DNA from: Alsobacter metallidurans
Lineage (GTDB): Bacteria; Pseudomonadota; Alphaproteobacteria; Rhizobiales; Beijerinckiaceae
Direction of reading: 5' to 3'
NCBI RefSeq assembly: GCF_014636935.1
Contig: NZ_BMES01000001.1
Coordinates: forward strand, 372,001-436,000
Length of the DNA stretch: 64,000 nt
The notes beneath the pieces are model-generated. The model was not told the DNA's origin and did no database searches. It worked only from the letters and a program-made list of their open reading frames with translations. Below are positions 36,111 to 44,243 of this stretch, piece after piece (positions within the stretch are counted from its first letter, which is position 1; every line of letters begins with the position of its first letter). The position numbers and the translations under genes are program-made.

Positions 36111-37472
36111 TCACTTTCCGGCCCCCGGCGGTCCCATCACGAGGTCCGGCAGGAAGGTCGAGATCTGCGGAAACAGGCAGAGCAGCAGCACCGCCACGGC
36201 CATCAGGATCACGAAGGGAAGCGTCCCCATGATGACGTCCCGCAGCGGGATGTCGGGAGCGATGTTCTTGATCACGAAGATGTTCAACCCGACAGGCGGG
36301 TGGATCAACCCCATCTCCATCACGATGGTCATCACCACGCCGAACCAGATCAGGTCGAAGCCGGCGGCCTTCAGCGGCGGCAGGATGATCGGGGCCGTCA
36401 TCAGGATGATCGACACTGGCGGCAGGAAGAAGCCGAGCACGATCACCATGCCGAGGATCACAAGCAGCAGCAGCCACTTGGAAAGCCCGAGCGCCACAAT
36501 CCACTGCGCGGTGGACTGGCTGATGTGCAGGTAGCTCATCACGTAGGCGTAGAGCAACGACATGCCGATGATCAGCATCAGCATCGTGCTTTCCCGCAGC
36601 GTGGCGTGCAGGATCGGCGACAGGTCGGCCGGCTTCCACACGCCGTAGATCGCCGCGATGAGCCCCAGCGCCATCACGCCGCCGAGCCCGGCCGTCTCGG
36701 ATGGCGTCGCGAAGCCGCCATAGAGCGCGATCATCACGCCGGTGAGCAGCAGCACGAAGGGCAGCACGCGCGGCAGCAGCGAGAGCTTGTCGCGGGTCGA
36801 CAGCGTGTCTTCCTCGAGGATCGGCGACAACGGGCCGCCGGCCTCGTACACCCGCTTGGCGAGCGCGTATTCCTGCCGGAAGCGGATGCCCGCATAGAGG
36901 GCGAAGAGCCCGACCAGCAGGAAGCCCGGCCCGATGCCGGCCAGGAACAGCCGGCCCAGCGATTGCTCGGCCGCCACCGCGTAGAGGATCATCGTGATGG
37001 AAGGCGGCAGCAGAATGCCGAGCGTGCCGCCGGCCGCGATGATGCCGGCCGCGAAGCCCCCCGAATAGCCGCGCCGCCGCATCTCCGGAATGCCGGCCGA
37101 GCCGATGGCCGAGCAGGTCGCCGGCGAGGAACCCGCCATGGCGGCGAACAGCGCGCACGCGAACACGTTGGCGATGCCGAGGCCGCCCGGGATCCGATGC
37201 AGCCAGGCGTGCATGGCGGAGTAGAGATCCTGGCCTGCCCGGGACCGGCCGATGGCCGCGCCTTTCAGGATGAACAGCGGAATGGCCAGCAGCGTGATCG
37301 AGGACATTTCCTCGTAGACGTTCTGCGTCACCGTATCGAGCGACGCGCCCGGCATGAAGAACGCCATGAACAGGATCGCGACCGCGCCGAGCGCGAAGGC
37401 GATCGGCATTCCGGAAAACATCGCCCCGAGCGTCGCGCCCGCATACAGGAAGCCAATGGCGGCGGCGCTCAC
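36111..37472 (-). CDS. TRAP transporter large permease (DctM-like), probably for malonate
   Basis: 453 residues from GTG 37472, whose GTGA overlaps the stop of the small permease. About 12 membrane helices. DctM signatures: PLFILKGAAIGRS, FAAMAGSSPATCSAIGSAGIPEM, AAGGTLGILLPPSITMILY, and near the end GLIHPPVGLNIFVI. It forms the sodium-driven membrane channel with the small subunit. Being between the binding protein gene and malonyl-CoA decarboxylase, it matches the MatPQM-type malonate TRAP transporters described in rhizobia; substrate is inferred from context. Confidence 0.93.
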   Translation of the reverse strand: MSAAAIGFLYAGATLGAMFSGMPIAFALGAVAILFMAFFMPGASLDTVTQNVYEEMSSITLLAIPLFILKGAAIGRSRAGQDLYSAMHAWLHRIPGGLGIANVFACALFAAMAGSSPATCSAIGSAGIPEMRRRGYSGGFAAGIIAAGGTLGILLPPSITMILYAVAAEQSLGRLFLAGIGPGFLLVGLFALYAGIRFRQEYALAKRVYEAGGPLSPILEEDTLSTRDKLSLLPRVLPFVLLLTGVMIALYGGFATPSETAGLGGVMALGLIAAIYGVWKPADLSPILHATLRESTMLMLIIGMSLLYAYVMSYLHISQSTAQWIVALGLSKWLLLLVILGMVIVLGFFLPPVSIILMTAPIILPPLKAAGFDLIWFGVVMTIVMEMGLIHPPVGLNIFVIKNIAPDIPLRDVIMGTLPFVILMAVAVLLLCLFPQISTFLPDLVMGPPGAGK

Positions 37473-38020
37473 GCGTGATTCCTCCGGTCCAGCGCAACCG
37501 CGATCTGGATGATGATCTGCAGGGTGAGAAGCGTCATCCCGATCGCCATCACCGAATAAGGGATCCAGAGCGGCGGCCCCCAGGTCGAGGACGAATGCTG
37601 GTCGTCCACCCAGGCCTCGTGCAGTAGCGTGAAGCTCTTCCACGAGAAGAAGGCGCAGAACGCCGCCGACGCGATGTCGGTGAACAGCATGCGCCAGCGG
37701 TTCGCGCGCGGCGACATGATGGACGCGAACGCCTCGATGCCCACATGCCCGCGCCGCGCCTGCACGGCCGCGCCGCTCATGAAGGTGGCGCCGACCAGCA
37801 GGAACACGGCCGTCTCGTCCTGCCAGTCGGTCGGGATCTTCAGGAAGTAGCGGACCACCACGCTGTAGGAGAGCACCAGCGCGGCCGCGACCAGCGCGAT
37901 CCCGCCGAGCCCCATCACGAGCCGGTTGACGAGGTTCATGGCCCTGACGAGCACGCCGACCGGCCCCGGAACGACCGGGACCTCGATCGGCGCAGATATT
38001 TCGGGGGCGCCGTGGCTCAC
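37469..38020 (-). CDS. TRAP transporter small permease (DctQ-like)
   Basis: 183 residues from GTG 38020, overlapping the stop of the binding-protein gene by four bases (GTGA) just as it overlaps the large permease at its own end. Four membrane helices are visible at about 35-60, 65-85, 105-125 and 150-172. The family core YSVVVRYFLKIPTDWQDETAVFLLV is present, as is RRGHVGIEAF. An ATG at 37940 is a less likely start because it would lose the coupling. It bridges the binding protein and the large permease. Confidence 0.9.
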   Translation of the reverse strand: MSHGAPEISAPIEVPVVPGPVGVLVRAMNLVNRLVMGLGGIALVAAALVLSYSVVVRYFLKIPTDWQDETAVFLLVGATFMSGAAVQARRGHVGIEAFASIMSPRANRWRMLFTDIASAAFCAFFSWKSFTLLHEAWVDDQHSSSTWGPPLWIPYSVMAIGMTLLTLQIIIQIAVALDRRNHA

Positions 38021-39036
38021 GCAACGCCCTCGGCGAGCTTCAGCAGGTCCGCGCAGGAGGCGTTGCGCTCGGCGAAGTCCTTCCAGGCGGTCTCGCGAGA
38101 CAGCTTGCGCCACTGGTCGAGCGTCGCGTCGTCCAGCGTCTTGACGGTCGCGCCCGCCTTGGCGAACACCTTTTCGACTTCGTCGTCGTCCGCCTTGGCG
38201 CCGGCGACGCCGAACGGCTCCATCTCGGCCCCGACGGCCAGGATGGCGTCCTGCTGGTTTTTGGGCAGCGCGTCGAAGAGCGTCTTCGACATCAGGATCG
38301 GCTCCAGCATGAACCAGTAGAACTTGCCGCGCCCGGAGGTCAGGTTCTTGGCGAGCTCTTCCAGATGGAAGGAGATCAAGCTGGTGGACGACGTTACGAC
38401 GGCGTCGCAAGCGCCCGTCTGCATGGCGGCGTAGGACTCGTTAGACGGAATGTTGAGCGTCGCCGCGCCTGCGGCCTTGAACACCATGTCCATCTCGCGC
38501 GAACCGCCGCGGATCTTGATGCCCTTGGCGTCGGCCGGGCTGAGCATCGGCTGCTTGCTGGCGACGCCGCCCGACTGCCACACCCAGGTGATGATCATCA
38601 CGCCCTTGTCGGCCAGGATGTCAGAGAGCTTCTTGCCGACCGGAGAGGTCTTCCAGGCCGCGCCCTGCTCGTAGGAGGTCACGAGCCCGGGCATCAGGCC
38701 GATATTGGTCTCCACCACCTCGCCGCCGGCGTAGCTCAGCGGGTAGAGCGTCATGTCCAGCGCGCCCTTCCGGATGGCCGAGAACTGCGCGTTGGTCTTC
38801 ATCAGCGAAGAGCCGGGATAGACCTGCGCGGTGAGTTCGCCCTTGGTGCGCTTCTCGATCTCGGCCGCGAACTTGCGGCACATGCGGTCGCGGAAGTCGC
38901 CCTGCTCGAGCGTGCCGCCAGGGAATTGGTGGGAGATCTTCAGCGTCTTCTGCTGGGCGAAGCTGCCCGTGGGCAGGGACAGGATGGCGGGGGCTGCGAG
39001 GCCCGCGCGCAGCACGGAGCGGCGTGAAATCAGCAT
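38017..39036 (-). CDS. TRAP transporter substrate-binding protein (DctP-like), probably malonate
   Basis: 339 residues from ATG 39036 with GAGGAA upstream. The signal sequence has two arginines (MLISRRSVLRAGLAAPAIL), so export by Tat is possible. Mature DctP fold: LKISHQFPGGTLEQGDFRDRMCRKFAAEIEKRT is its N-terminal block, with LTAQVYPGSSLMK and the substrate-clamping Arg region GIKIRGGSREMDMVF. It captures a dicarboxylate in the periplasm. It is the first gene of the operon dctP-dctQ-dctM-MCD, which is divergent from the GntR regulator with two palindromes between them. Confidence 0.92.
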   Translation of the reverse strand: MLISRRSVLRAGLAAPAILSLPTGSFAQQKTLKISHQFPGGTLEQGDFRDRMCRKFAAEIEKRTKGELTAQVYPGSSLMKTNAQFSAIRKGALDMTLYPLSYAGGEVVETNIGLMPGLVTSYEQGAAWKTSPVGKKLSDILADKGVMIITWVWQSGGVASKQPMLSPADAKGIKIRGGSREMDMVFKAAGAATLNIPSNESYAAMQTGACDAVVTSSTSLISFHLEELAKNLTSGRGKFYWFMLEPILMSKTLFDALPKNQQDAILAVGAEMEPFGVAGAKADDDEVEKVFAKAGATVKTLDDATLDQWRKLSRETAWKDFAERNASCADLLKLAEGVA

Positions 39037-39099
39037 GGCGTTTCCTCGACTTTGGCCGCCGTTGCCGACGGTCCGCTTCTGTGGCGATGAGGAATAGCC

Positions 39100-39139
39100 G
39101 TACAGGCTCCTGTACGAAGCGTCAATCAATGTGTATACA
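39100..39139. promoter_or_regulatory. Two palindromes in the malonate regulator/transporter intergenic region (putative MatR operators)
   Basis: GTACAG-GCTC-CTGTAC (39100-39115) and TGTATACA (39132-39139) lie between the divergent GntR and dctP genes. On the minus strand a -35-like TTGACG (39125-39120) directly precedes the first palindrome, which then sits between -35 and -10, a good place for repression. The TGTATACA core agrees with the MatR operator half-sites I recall for rhizobial malonate loci (TCTTGTA/TACACGA). The second palindrome runs into the ATG at 39139, one reason to prefer the later regulator start. Confidence 0.55.
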
Positions 39140-39162
39140 TGGCGCCCAACGCAGGTGCACAA

Positions 39163-39810
39163 ATGACTGACATCCATGCTGCGGCGCCAAACGGTAAGCT
39201 CCGCGACCTGATCGAGCAGGCGATCCTGACGGGCGATTTCGGCCCGGGCGAAAAGCTCGAGGAGGTCGCGCTCGCGCAGCGCTTCGGCGTGTCCCGCACG
39301 CCCGTCCGCGAGGCGCTGCACCAGCTTTCGGCCGCCGGCCTCGTCGAATCCCGCCCGCGCCGCGGCGCCGTGGTGGCCACCATCACGCCCGAGCGGCTGG
39401 TCGAGATGTTCGAGCTCATGGCCAAGCTGGCGGCCCGCCGCCTGACGCCCGAGACGGAGGTCGCCATCGTGGAGGCGCACAAGGCCTGCAAGGCCGCGCT
39501 CGCCAAGGGACCGGACGCCTACTACTACGAGAACGAGCGCTTCCACTTCGCCATCTACGCGGCGAGCCGCAACGGCTTCCTGATCGAGCAGGCCACCGCG
39601 CTGCACCGCCGCCTCAAGCCCTACCGCCGCCTGCAGCTTCGCGTCCGCAACCGCGTCGCGGCCTCGTTCGATGAGCACGCCGCCATCGTGGACGCCATCC
39701 GTGACGGCAAGGCCAAGAAAGCCGCCACCCTGATCCGCGACCACATCTCCGTGCAGGGCGAGCGCTTCGCCGACCTCATGGCGAGCCTGCCGAGCCTCAA
39801 GGCCGGGTAG
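39163..39810 (+). CDS. GntR-family (FadR/FCD subfamily) regulator, MatR-like
   Basis: 215 residues from ATG 39163, with AGGTG six bases upstream; ATG 39139 is also in frame but overlaps a putative operator and has no ribosome-binding site. The winged helix (about 15-70) has GEKLEEVALAQRFGVSRTPVREALHQLSAAGLVE, the GntR signature. The FCD effector domain follows with the metal/ligand His residues (ENERFHFAIYAASRN; HAAIVDAIRDG; IRDHI). Divergence from the TRAP-MCD operon makes it the likely repressor of malonate uptake, released by malonate or malonyl-CoA. No transfer of this role was tested. Confidence 0.88.
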   Translation: MTDIHAAAPNGKLRDLIEQAILTGDFGPGEKLEEVALAQRFGVSRTPVREALHQLSAAGLVESRPRRGAVVATITPERLVEMFELMAKLAARRLTPETEVAIVEAHKACKAALAKGPDAYYYENERFHFAIYAASRNGFLIEQATALHRRLKPYRRLQLRVRNRVAASFDEHAAIVDAIRDGKAKKAATLIRDHISVQGERFADLMASLPSLKAG

Positions 39811-39877
39811 GGCGGGGGAGGCTCTTGCGCGCCGGGCGTGCGGCCGGTCTACTCGGCGCAAACCGCACGAGCGCCCG

Positions 39878-41173
39878 ATGTCCGGACCCAAGCCGCCCGC
39901 CTTTGAAACCCTGAGCCTGCATGCCGGGCAGCGCCCGGATCCGGCCACCGGCGCGCGCGCGGTGCCGATCCACCAGACCACGTCCTTCGTGTTCGAGGAT
40001 TCAGACCACGCCGCCGCGCTGTTCAACCTGGAGCGGCCGGGCCACATCTACAGCCGCATCTCCAACCCCACCGTGGCGGTGCTGGAGGAGCGCCTCGCCG
40101 CGCTGGAGGGCGGCGTCGGCGCGGTGTGCACGGCCAGCGGCCAGGCCGCCATGCACCTCGCCATCGCGACGCTGCTCTCGGCTGGCGACCACATCGTCGC
40201 GTCGGCGTCGCTGTATGGCGGCACCGTCAACCTGCTCGCCCACACGCTGCCTCGCTTCGGCATCACGACGACTTTCGTAAGGCCGCGCGACCACGAAGGG
40301 CTGCGCGCCGCCATCGGGCCGAGCACCCGGCTTGTGATCGGCGAGACGCTCGGCAATCCCGGCCTCGAGGTGCTCGACATCCCGGCGGTCGCCGCCATCG
40401 CGCATGCGGCGGGCGTGCCGCTGCTGATCGACAACACCTTCGCGACGCCCTGGCTCTGCCGCCCCATCGCGCTCGGGGCCGACATCGTGATGCACTCCGT
40501 CACCAAGTGGCTGGGCGGCCACGGCGTGGCGATCGGCGGCGTGGTGATCGACGGCGGGCGTTTCGACTGGCTGGCGCACGGCAAGCATCCGACCCTCACC
40601 GAACCTTACGCGGGCTACCACGGGCTCTGCTTCGCCGAGGAGTTCGGCCCCGCGGCCTTCATCATGCGCGCCCGCACCGAGGGCCTGCGCGATTTCGGCG
40701 CCTGCCTCAGCCCCACCAACGCGTTCCACCTGCTGCAGGGCGTCGAGACGCTGCCGCTGCGCATGCAGCGCCACGTGGAGAACACCGCCTCGGTGCTCGA
40801 CTTCCTGGGCCGGCACGAGGCGGTTGCCTGGGTGCTGCATCCCACGCTGGAAACGCATCCCGACCACGCGCTGGCGCAAACGCTCCTGCCGCGCGGGGCC
40901 GGCTCCATCGTGAGCTTTGGCGTGAAGGGTGGCCGCCCCGCCGGCCGGCGCTTCATCGAGGCGCTGAAGCTCGCCAGCCACCTGGCCAATGTGGGCGACG
41001 CCAAAACGCTGGTGATCCACCCGGCCAGCACCACGCATCAACAGATGGATGCGGCCCAGCTCGCGGCAGCGGGCGTCGGCGAGGACATGATCCGCCTCTC
41101 GGTCGGGCTGGAGAACGCCGCCGACATCATCGGCGACCTCAACCAGGCGCTACGCGCCTCGCAGCGGGGCTGA
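39878..41173 (+). CDS. O-acetylhomoserine aminocarboxypropyltransferase (MetY-like, Cys/Met PLP enzyme)
   Basis: 431 residues, the longer length typical of MetY rather than MetB/MetZ. Fold-type I Cys/Met metabolism enzyme: FETLSLHAGQRPDPATGARAVPI at the start, YSRISNPTVAVLEERLAALE, TASGQAAMHLAI, LIDNTFATPWLCRP with the PLP Asp, and the PLP Lys in HSVTKWLGGHG. It makes homocysteine from O-acetylhomoserine and sulfide. The stop is two bases before the ATG of an alpha/beta hydrolase, so they are co-expressed. Confidence 0.9.
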   Translation: MSGPKPPAFETLSLHAGQRPDPATGARAVPIHQTTSFVFEDSDHAAALFNLERPGHIYSRISNPTVAVLEERLAALEGGVGAVCTASGQAAMHLAIATLLSAGDHIVASASLYGGTVNLLAHTLPRFGITTTFVRPRDHEGLRAAIGPSTRLVIGETLGNPGLEVLDIPAVAAIAHAAGVPLLIDNTFATPWLCRPIALGADIVMHSVTKWLGGHGVAIGGVVIDGGRFDWLAHGKHPTLTEPYAGYHGLCFAEEFGPAAFIMRARTEGLRDFGACLSPTNAFHLLQGVETLPLRMQRHVENTASVLDFLGRHEAVAWVLHPTLETHPDHALAQTLLPRGAGSIVSFGVKGGRPAGRRFIEALKLASHLANVGDAKTLVIHPASTTHQQMDAAQLAAAGVGEDMIRLSVGLENAADIIGDLNQALRASQRG

Positions 41174-41175
41174 CG

Positions 41176-41964
41176 ATGCGCTTCACCGTCGACCACGAAC
41201 CCGTGTTCGCCGCCACCGGCGGCAAGCCGTTCGACCCGGCGCTGCCCGCCGTGGTGTTCATCCATGGCGCGGGCATGGACCACACCGTCTGGGCGCTCCA
41301 GACCCGCTGGTTTGCGCATCATGGCCGTGCCGTTCTGGCCGTCGATTTGCCCGGCCACGGCGCCAGCGGCGGCGCGCCCCTGCGCACGGTCGAGGCCATG
41401 GCGGACTGGACGCTGCGCCTGCTGGACGCCGCCGGACTGCGCGAGGCGGCGCTCGTCGGCCACTCCATGGGCGGGCTGGTCGCGCTGCGCTGCGCCTTGC
41501 AGGCGCCGGAGCGCGTCCGCGCCATCGGGCTCGTCGGCACGGCCGGCGCGGCGCCGGTCTCGGCCGACCTGCTCGGGGCAGCGGAAGCCAACCAGCGCCG
41601 GGCGGTGGACATGGTGGCGCTCTGGAGCATGGGCGCCCGCGCCGCCATGGGAGGCTCGCCGATGCCCGGCCTCTGGATGCTGGGAGATGGAACCGCTCTC
41701 CTGGAGCGCGCCGCGCCCGGCGTTCTCCACGCCGATCTCGCGGCCTGCGACGCCTACCGGGATGGTCTCGCCGACGCCGCCCGCGTGCGCTGCCCGGCGA
41801 TCCTGGCGCTCGGCGAGCGGGACATGATGACGCCGGCGAAAGCCGGCCGCGCGCTCGGCGCTGGAATCCCGGGCGCGACCACCGTGGTGGTCCCCAAGGC
41901 CGGCCACATGCTCATGGCCGAAGCGCCCGACGCCGTGCTGGATGCGCTCAAGACCGTGATGTGA
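41176..41964 (+). CDS. Alpha/beta-fold hydrolase
   Basis: 262 residues. Oxyanion block VVFIHGAGMDHTVW near 30-43, nucleophile elbow LVGHSMGGLVAL with the Ser, Asp in ILALGERDMMTP, and the catalytic His in PKAGHMLMAEAPD, so the triad is complete. No signal peptide; cytoplasmic. It starts two bases after the MetY-like gene. Its substrate is unknown; the pairing with MetY could mean an acyl or thioester hydrolysis connected to homoserine metabolism, but that is a guess. Confidence 0.88.
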   Translation: MRFTVDHEPVFAATGGKPFDPALPAVVFIHGAGMDHTVWALQTRWFAHHGRAVLAVDLPGHGASGGAPLRTVEAMADWTLRLLDAAGLREAALVGHSMGGLVALRCALQAPERVRAIGLVGTAGAAPVSADLLGAAEANQRRAVDMVALWSMGARAAMGGSPMPGLWMLGDGTALLERAAPGVLHADLAACDAYRDGLADAARVRCPAILALGERDMMTPAKAGRALGAGIPGATTVVVPKAGHMLMAEAPDAVLDALKTVM

Positions 41965-41995
41965 GCGGCGCTAGCGCTCTATCCACTTCACAACG

Positions 41996-42136
41996 CCCCT
42001 CATCCTGAGGAGCAGGCCCCCTTGGGCCTGCGTCTCGAAGGACGAGGGACTTCAGGACGCTCAGAGGTGGAGCAAGCTGGAATCCCTCGTCCTTCGAGAC
42101 GCATCGCCAAGGGGCGACGCTCCTCAGGATGAGGGG
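41996..42136. repeat. Paired palindromic repeat, family 1 (arms in swapped order: B then inverted A)
   Basis: The third copy of the element at 3003-3138. Here the arm with inner stem CAGGCCC/GGGCCTG comes first and the arm with GTCGCC/GGCGA second, the reverse of the other two copies; seen from the other strand the order is A then B. It sits between the convergent hydrolase and DUF983 genes. Confidence 0.85.
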
Positions 42137-42176
42137 ATCCTTCGGTAAACTCCTGGAGGGCGACGGGAACGATCTG

Positions 42177-42611
42177 TCACACTTTCTCCGCCGGCGGCGC
42201 TGTCGGCGCCGTTCCGGGCGGGGCCGCCTCGGGGCGCTCCTGTGGGGCCAATCGCCCTTGCTCGGCCTTGTAGAAATATTGCGAGCAGACCAGCCACCCC
42301 TTGATGGGCCGCAGCGGCAACACGCAGAGCGCCAGCAGCATGGGGAGCGACACCAGCAGGTGCCCCCACCACGGCGGCTGATAGGCGGAATCGTACCAGA
42401 GCGCGAAGCCCAGCACCGGGAAGCTCATGACGCTCATGGCGAAAAACGCCGGGCCATCGGCCGGGTCGGCGAAGTCGAAGTCGAGGCCGCAATGCTCGCA
42501 GCGCGGCGCCAGCTTCAGAAAGCCCGAGAACAGCTTGCCCTGGGCGCAGCGCGGACAGCGGCCGCGCAGGCCGGTCAGCACGGGATTGGGGAGCGCGGCG
42601 GCGCTGCTCAT
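42177..42611 (-). CDS. DUF983 membrane protein
   Basis: 144 residues. An N-terminal zinc-ribbon-like pair (RCPRCAQGKLFSGFLKL and CEHCGLDFDF) is followed by two membrane helices at about 55-72 and 82-105 (HLLVSLPMLLALCVLPLRP) and a Pro/Ala-rich tail. This is the DUF983 layout; family members occur in alphaproteobacteria, sometimes near cytochrome c oxidase genes. The function is not known. Divergent from the MFS gene. Confidence 0.85.
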   Translation of the reverse strand: MSSAAALPNPVLTGLRGRCPRCAQGKLFSGFLKLAPRCEHCGLDFDFADPADGPAFFAMSVMSFPVLGFALWYDSAYQPPWWGHLLVSLPMLLALCVLPLRPIKGWLVCSQYFYKAEQGRLAPQERPEAAPPGTAPTAPPAEKV

Positions 42612-42721
42612 GGGTCAACTCCGGGGTCGGGCGGCCGGCGGAACCGGGCGCTGCAGACGAATGCGATGCGGGGCGGCGACGTTCCGCCCGCCATGCGCTG
42701 GAGGCGCTAACGCCCGTGGCG

Positions 42722-42745
42722 CAAACGTGGTTTGTAGCAACAAAC
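42722..42745. promoter_or_regulatory. Three alternating CAAAC/GTTTG elements upstream of the MFS gene
   Basis: CAAAC-GTG-GTTTG-TAGCAA-CAAAC: the central GTTTG can pair with either flanking CAAAC, so two mutually exclusive hairpins or two overlapping operator dyads are possible. The element lies 32 bases upstream of ATG 42778 in the 166-base gap between divergent genes. No regulator is nearby; chance cannot be excluded for 5-base arms. Confidence 0.3.
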
Positions 42746-42777
42746 GCAGTGAATGCGCCGATCGGGAGAAACTGTCC

Positions 42778-43983
42778 ATGGCCGCGCTCGCGGTGCTGCT
42801 CTTCGCCTATGTGCTGAGCCAATTTTTCCGCGCCTTCCTGGCCATCGTGGCCTCGGATCTCACGCGTGAGCTCGGGCTCGACGCCGCCCAACTCGGCTCG
42901 TTGTCCGCCGTCTGGTTCGCCGCCTTCGCGTTCACGCAGTTTCCGGTCGGCGTCACGCTGGACCGCTTCGGCCCGCGCGGGACCATCGCGGGCTTCATGC
43001 TGCTCGCCGTGGCCGGCTCCGCCTGGTTCGCGGCGGCTGGCAGCTATGCGTCGCTGATCGTCGCGATGGCGCTGATCGGAGCCGGCTGCGCGCCCGTGCT
43101 GATGGGCAGCTTATACTATTTTGGCCGGGTCGCCCCGCCCGAGCGCTTCGCCATGATGGCGTCGATCACCATCGGGGTTGGCACCTTCGGCAACCTCCTG
43201 GGCGCGACACCGCTGGCGCTCGCGGTGGCGCGCTTCGGATGGCGGCCCAGCATCGCCGCCATCGCGGCCGTGACGCTGCTCGCCGCCGCCCTCGTGATGC
43301 TGGTGCTGCGCGACCCCCCGCAGGTGCGCCGCGAGGGTGAGCAGGCCGGCGTGCTGGCCGGGCTCGGCGAGATCGCCCGCATCCGGGCGCTGTGGCTCAT
43401 GCTGCCGTTGATGCTGGTGAGCTATGCTGTCGTGATCGCGTTGCGCAGCCTCTGGATCGCGCCCTTTTTTGGCCAGGTGCACGGGTTCGACGCGGTGGAA
43501 CGCGGCAATGCGGCGCTTGCGATGGGCGCTGCGCTCTCGCTCGGCGCCTTGTGCTATGGACCCTTCGAGCGCTGGATCGGCGGCCCCAAGTCCGCCACCC
43601 TGGCGGGCAGCGTCGTCACGGCGGCGACCCTGGCGGCGCTCGGCCTCGCGGGCCACGCAAGCGCCCTCGCCGCGGTGGCGCTCTATGTCGTTGTCGGCGC
43701 CATAGGGATGACCTACGGAATCCTGATGGCGCATGCGCGGCTGTTCTTTCCGCCGCATCTGCTCGGGCGAGGCGTCACGGCCATGAACTTCTTGTTCATT
43801 GGCGGCGCTGGCGTGGTGCAATGGTTGTCTGGCCAGTTCGTCCAGGCCCAAACCGTCGCGGGCGCGGCCCCGGCCGACACCTACGCCCACCTCCACCTCG
43901 CCTTCGGCCTCGCGCTTGCGCTGGCCACGGCCGCGTATGTGATGGCGCCAGCGCGGCCGGTTGCTTCAGTCGTAACCGCCTGA
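42778..43983 (+). CDS. Major facilitator superfamily transporter
   Basis: 401 residues from ATG 42778 (GGGAGA upstream), about 12 membrane helices beginning at residue 3. The MFS motif A loop is present between helices 2 and 3 (GVTLDRFGPRGTIAG). The two halves are joined by a cytoplasmic loop with RDPPQVRREGEQ. The pattern resembles nitrate/oxalate/cyanate-like or Bcr-like carriers, but the substrate cannot be called. There is no linked enzyme on this strand before polA, which lies after a repeat-filled gap. Confidence 0.85.
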   Translation: MAALAVLLFAYVLSQFFRAFLAIVASDLTRELGLDAAQLGSLSAVWFAAFAFTQFPVGVTLDRFGPRGTIAGFMLLAVAGSAWFAAAGSYASLIVAMALIGAGCAPVLMGSLYYFGRVAPPERFAMMASITIGVGTFGNLLGATPLALAVARFGWRPSIAAIAAVTLLAAALVMLVLRDPPQVRREGEQAGVLAGLGEIARIRALWLMLPLMLVSYAVVIALRSLWIAPFFGQVHGFDAVERGNAALAMGAALSLGALCYGPFERWIGGPKSATLAGSVVTAATLAALGLAGHASALAAVALYVVVGAIGMTYGILMAHARLFFPPHLLGRGVTAMNFLFIGGAGVVQWLSGQFVQAQTVAGAAPADTYAHLHLAFGLALALATAAYVMAPARPVASVVTA

Positions 43984-43998
43984 TCGCGTCGCAGGCGC

Positions 43999-44157
43999 AC
44001 CCTCCCTTTGAGGGGGAGGGTCTACGGCGGCAGGCCGGCGTGGTGGGGTGAAGCCGGGGACGAACGCAACTTCGACGAACCCGCACTAATGCGCTTCACG
44101 CCCGACGTCACCCCACCCCGGCCCTTCGGGCCGACCCTCCCCCTCAAGGGGAGGGTG
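43999..44157. repeat. Two family 4 palindromes as an inverted pair upstream of polA
   Basis: ACCCTCCCTTTGAGGGGGAGGGT (split at 44010) and ACCCTCCCCCTCAAGGGGAGGGT (split at 44145) flank ~110 bases that hold a further pairing, GTGGGGTG at 44043-44050 with CACCCCAC at 44110-44117, and the hairpin GGCCCTTCGGGCC. The whole is a large inverted structure in the 260-base MFS-polA gap. Related single copy at 27951-27980. Confidence 0.65.
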
Positions 44158-44243
44158 GCGCTGCGCGCTTCCACGCTGGCGCGTCCACACCGGCGGCGTC
44201 TCGCCCTCTCGCCCGGCGGCGCGGCGGCGTGTAGAACAGGCGC

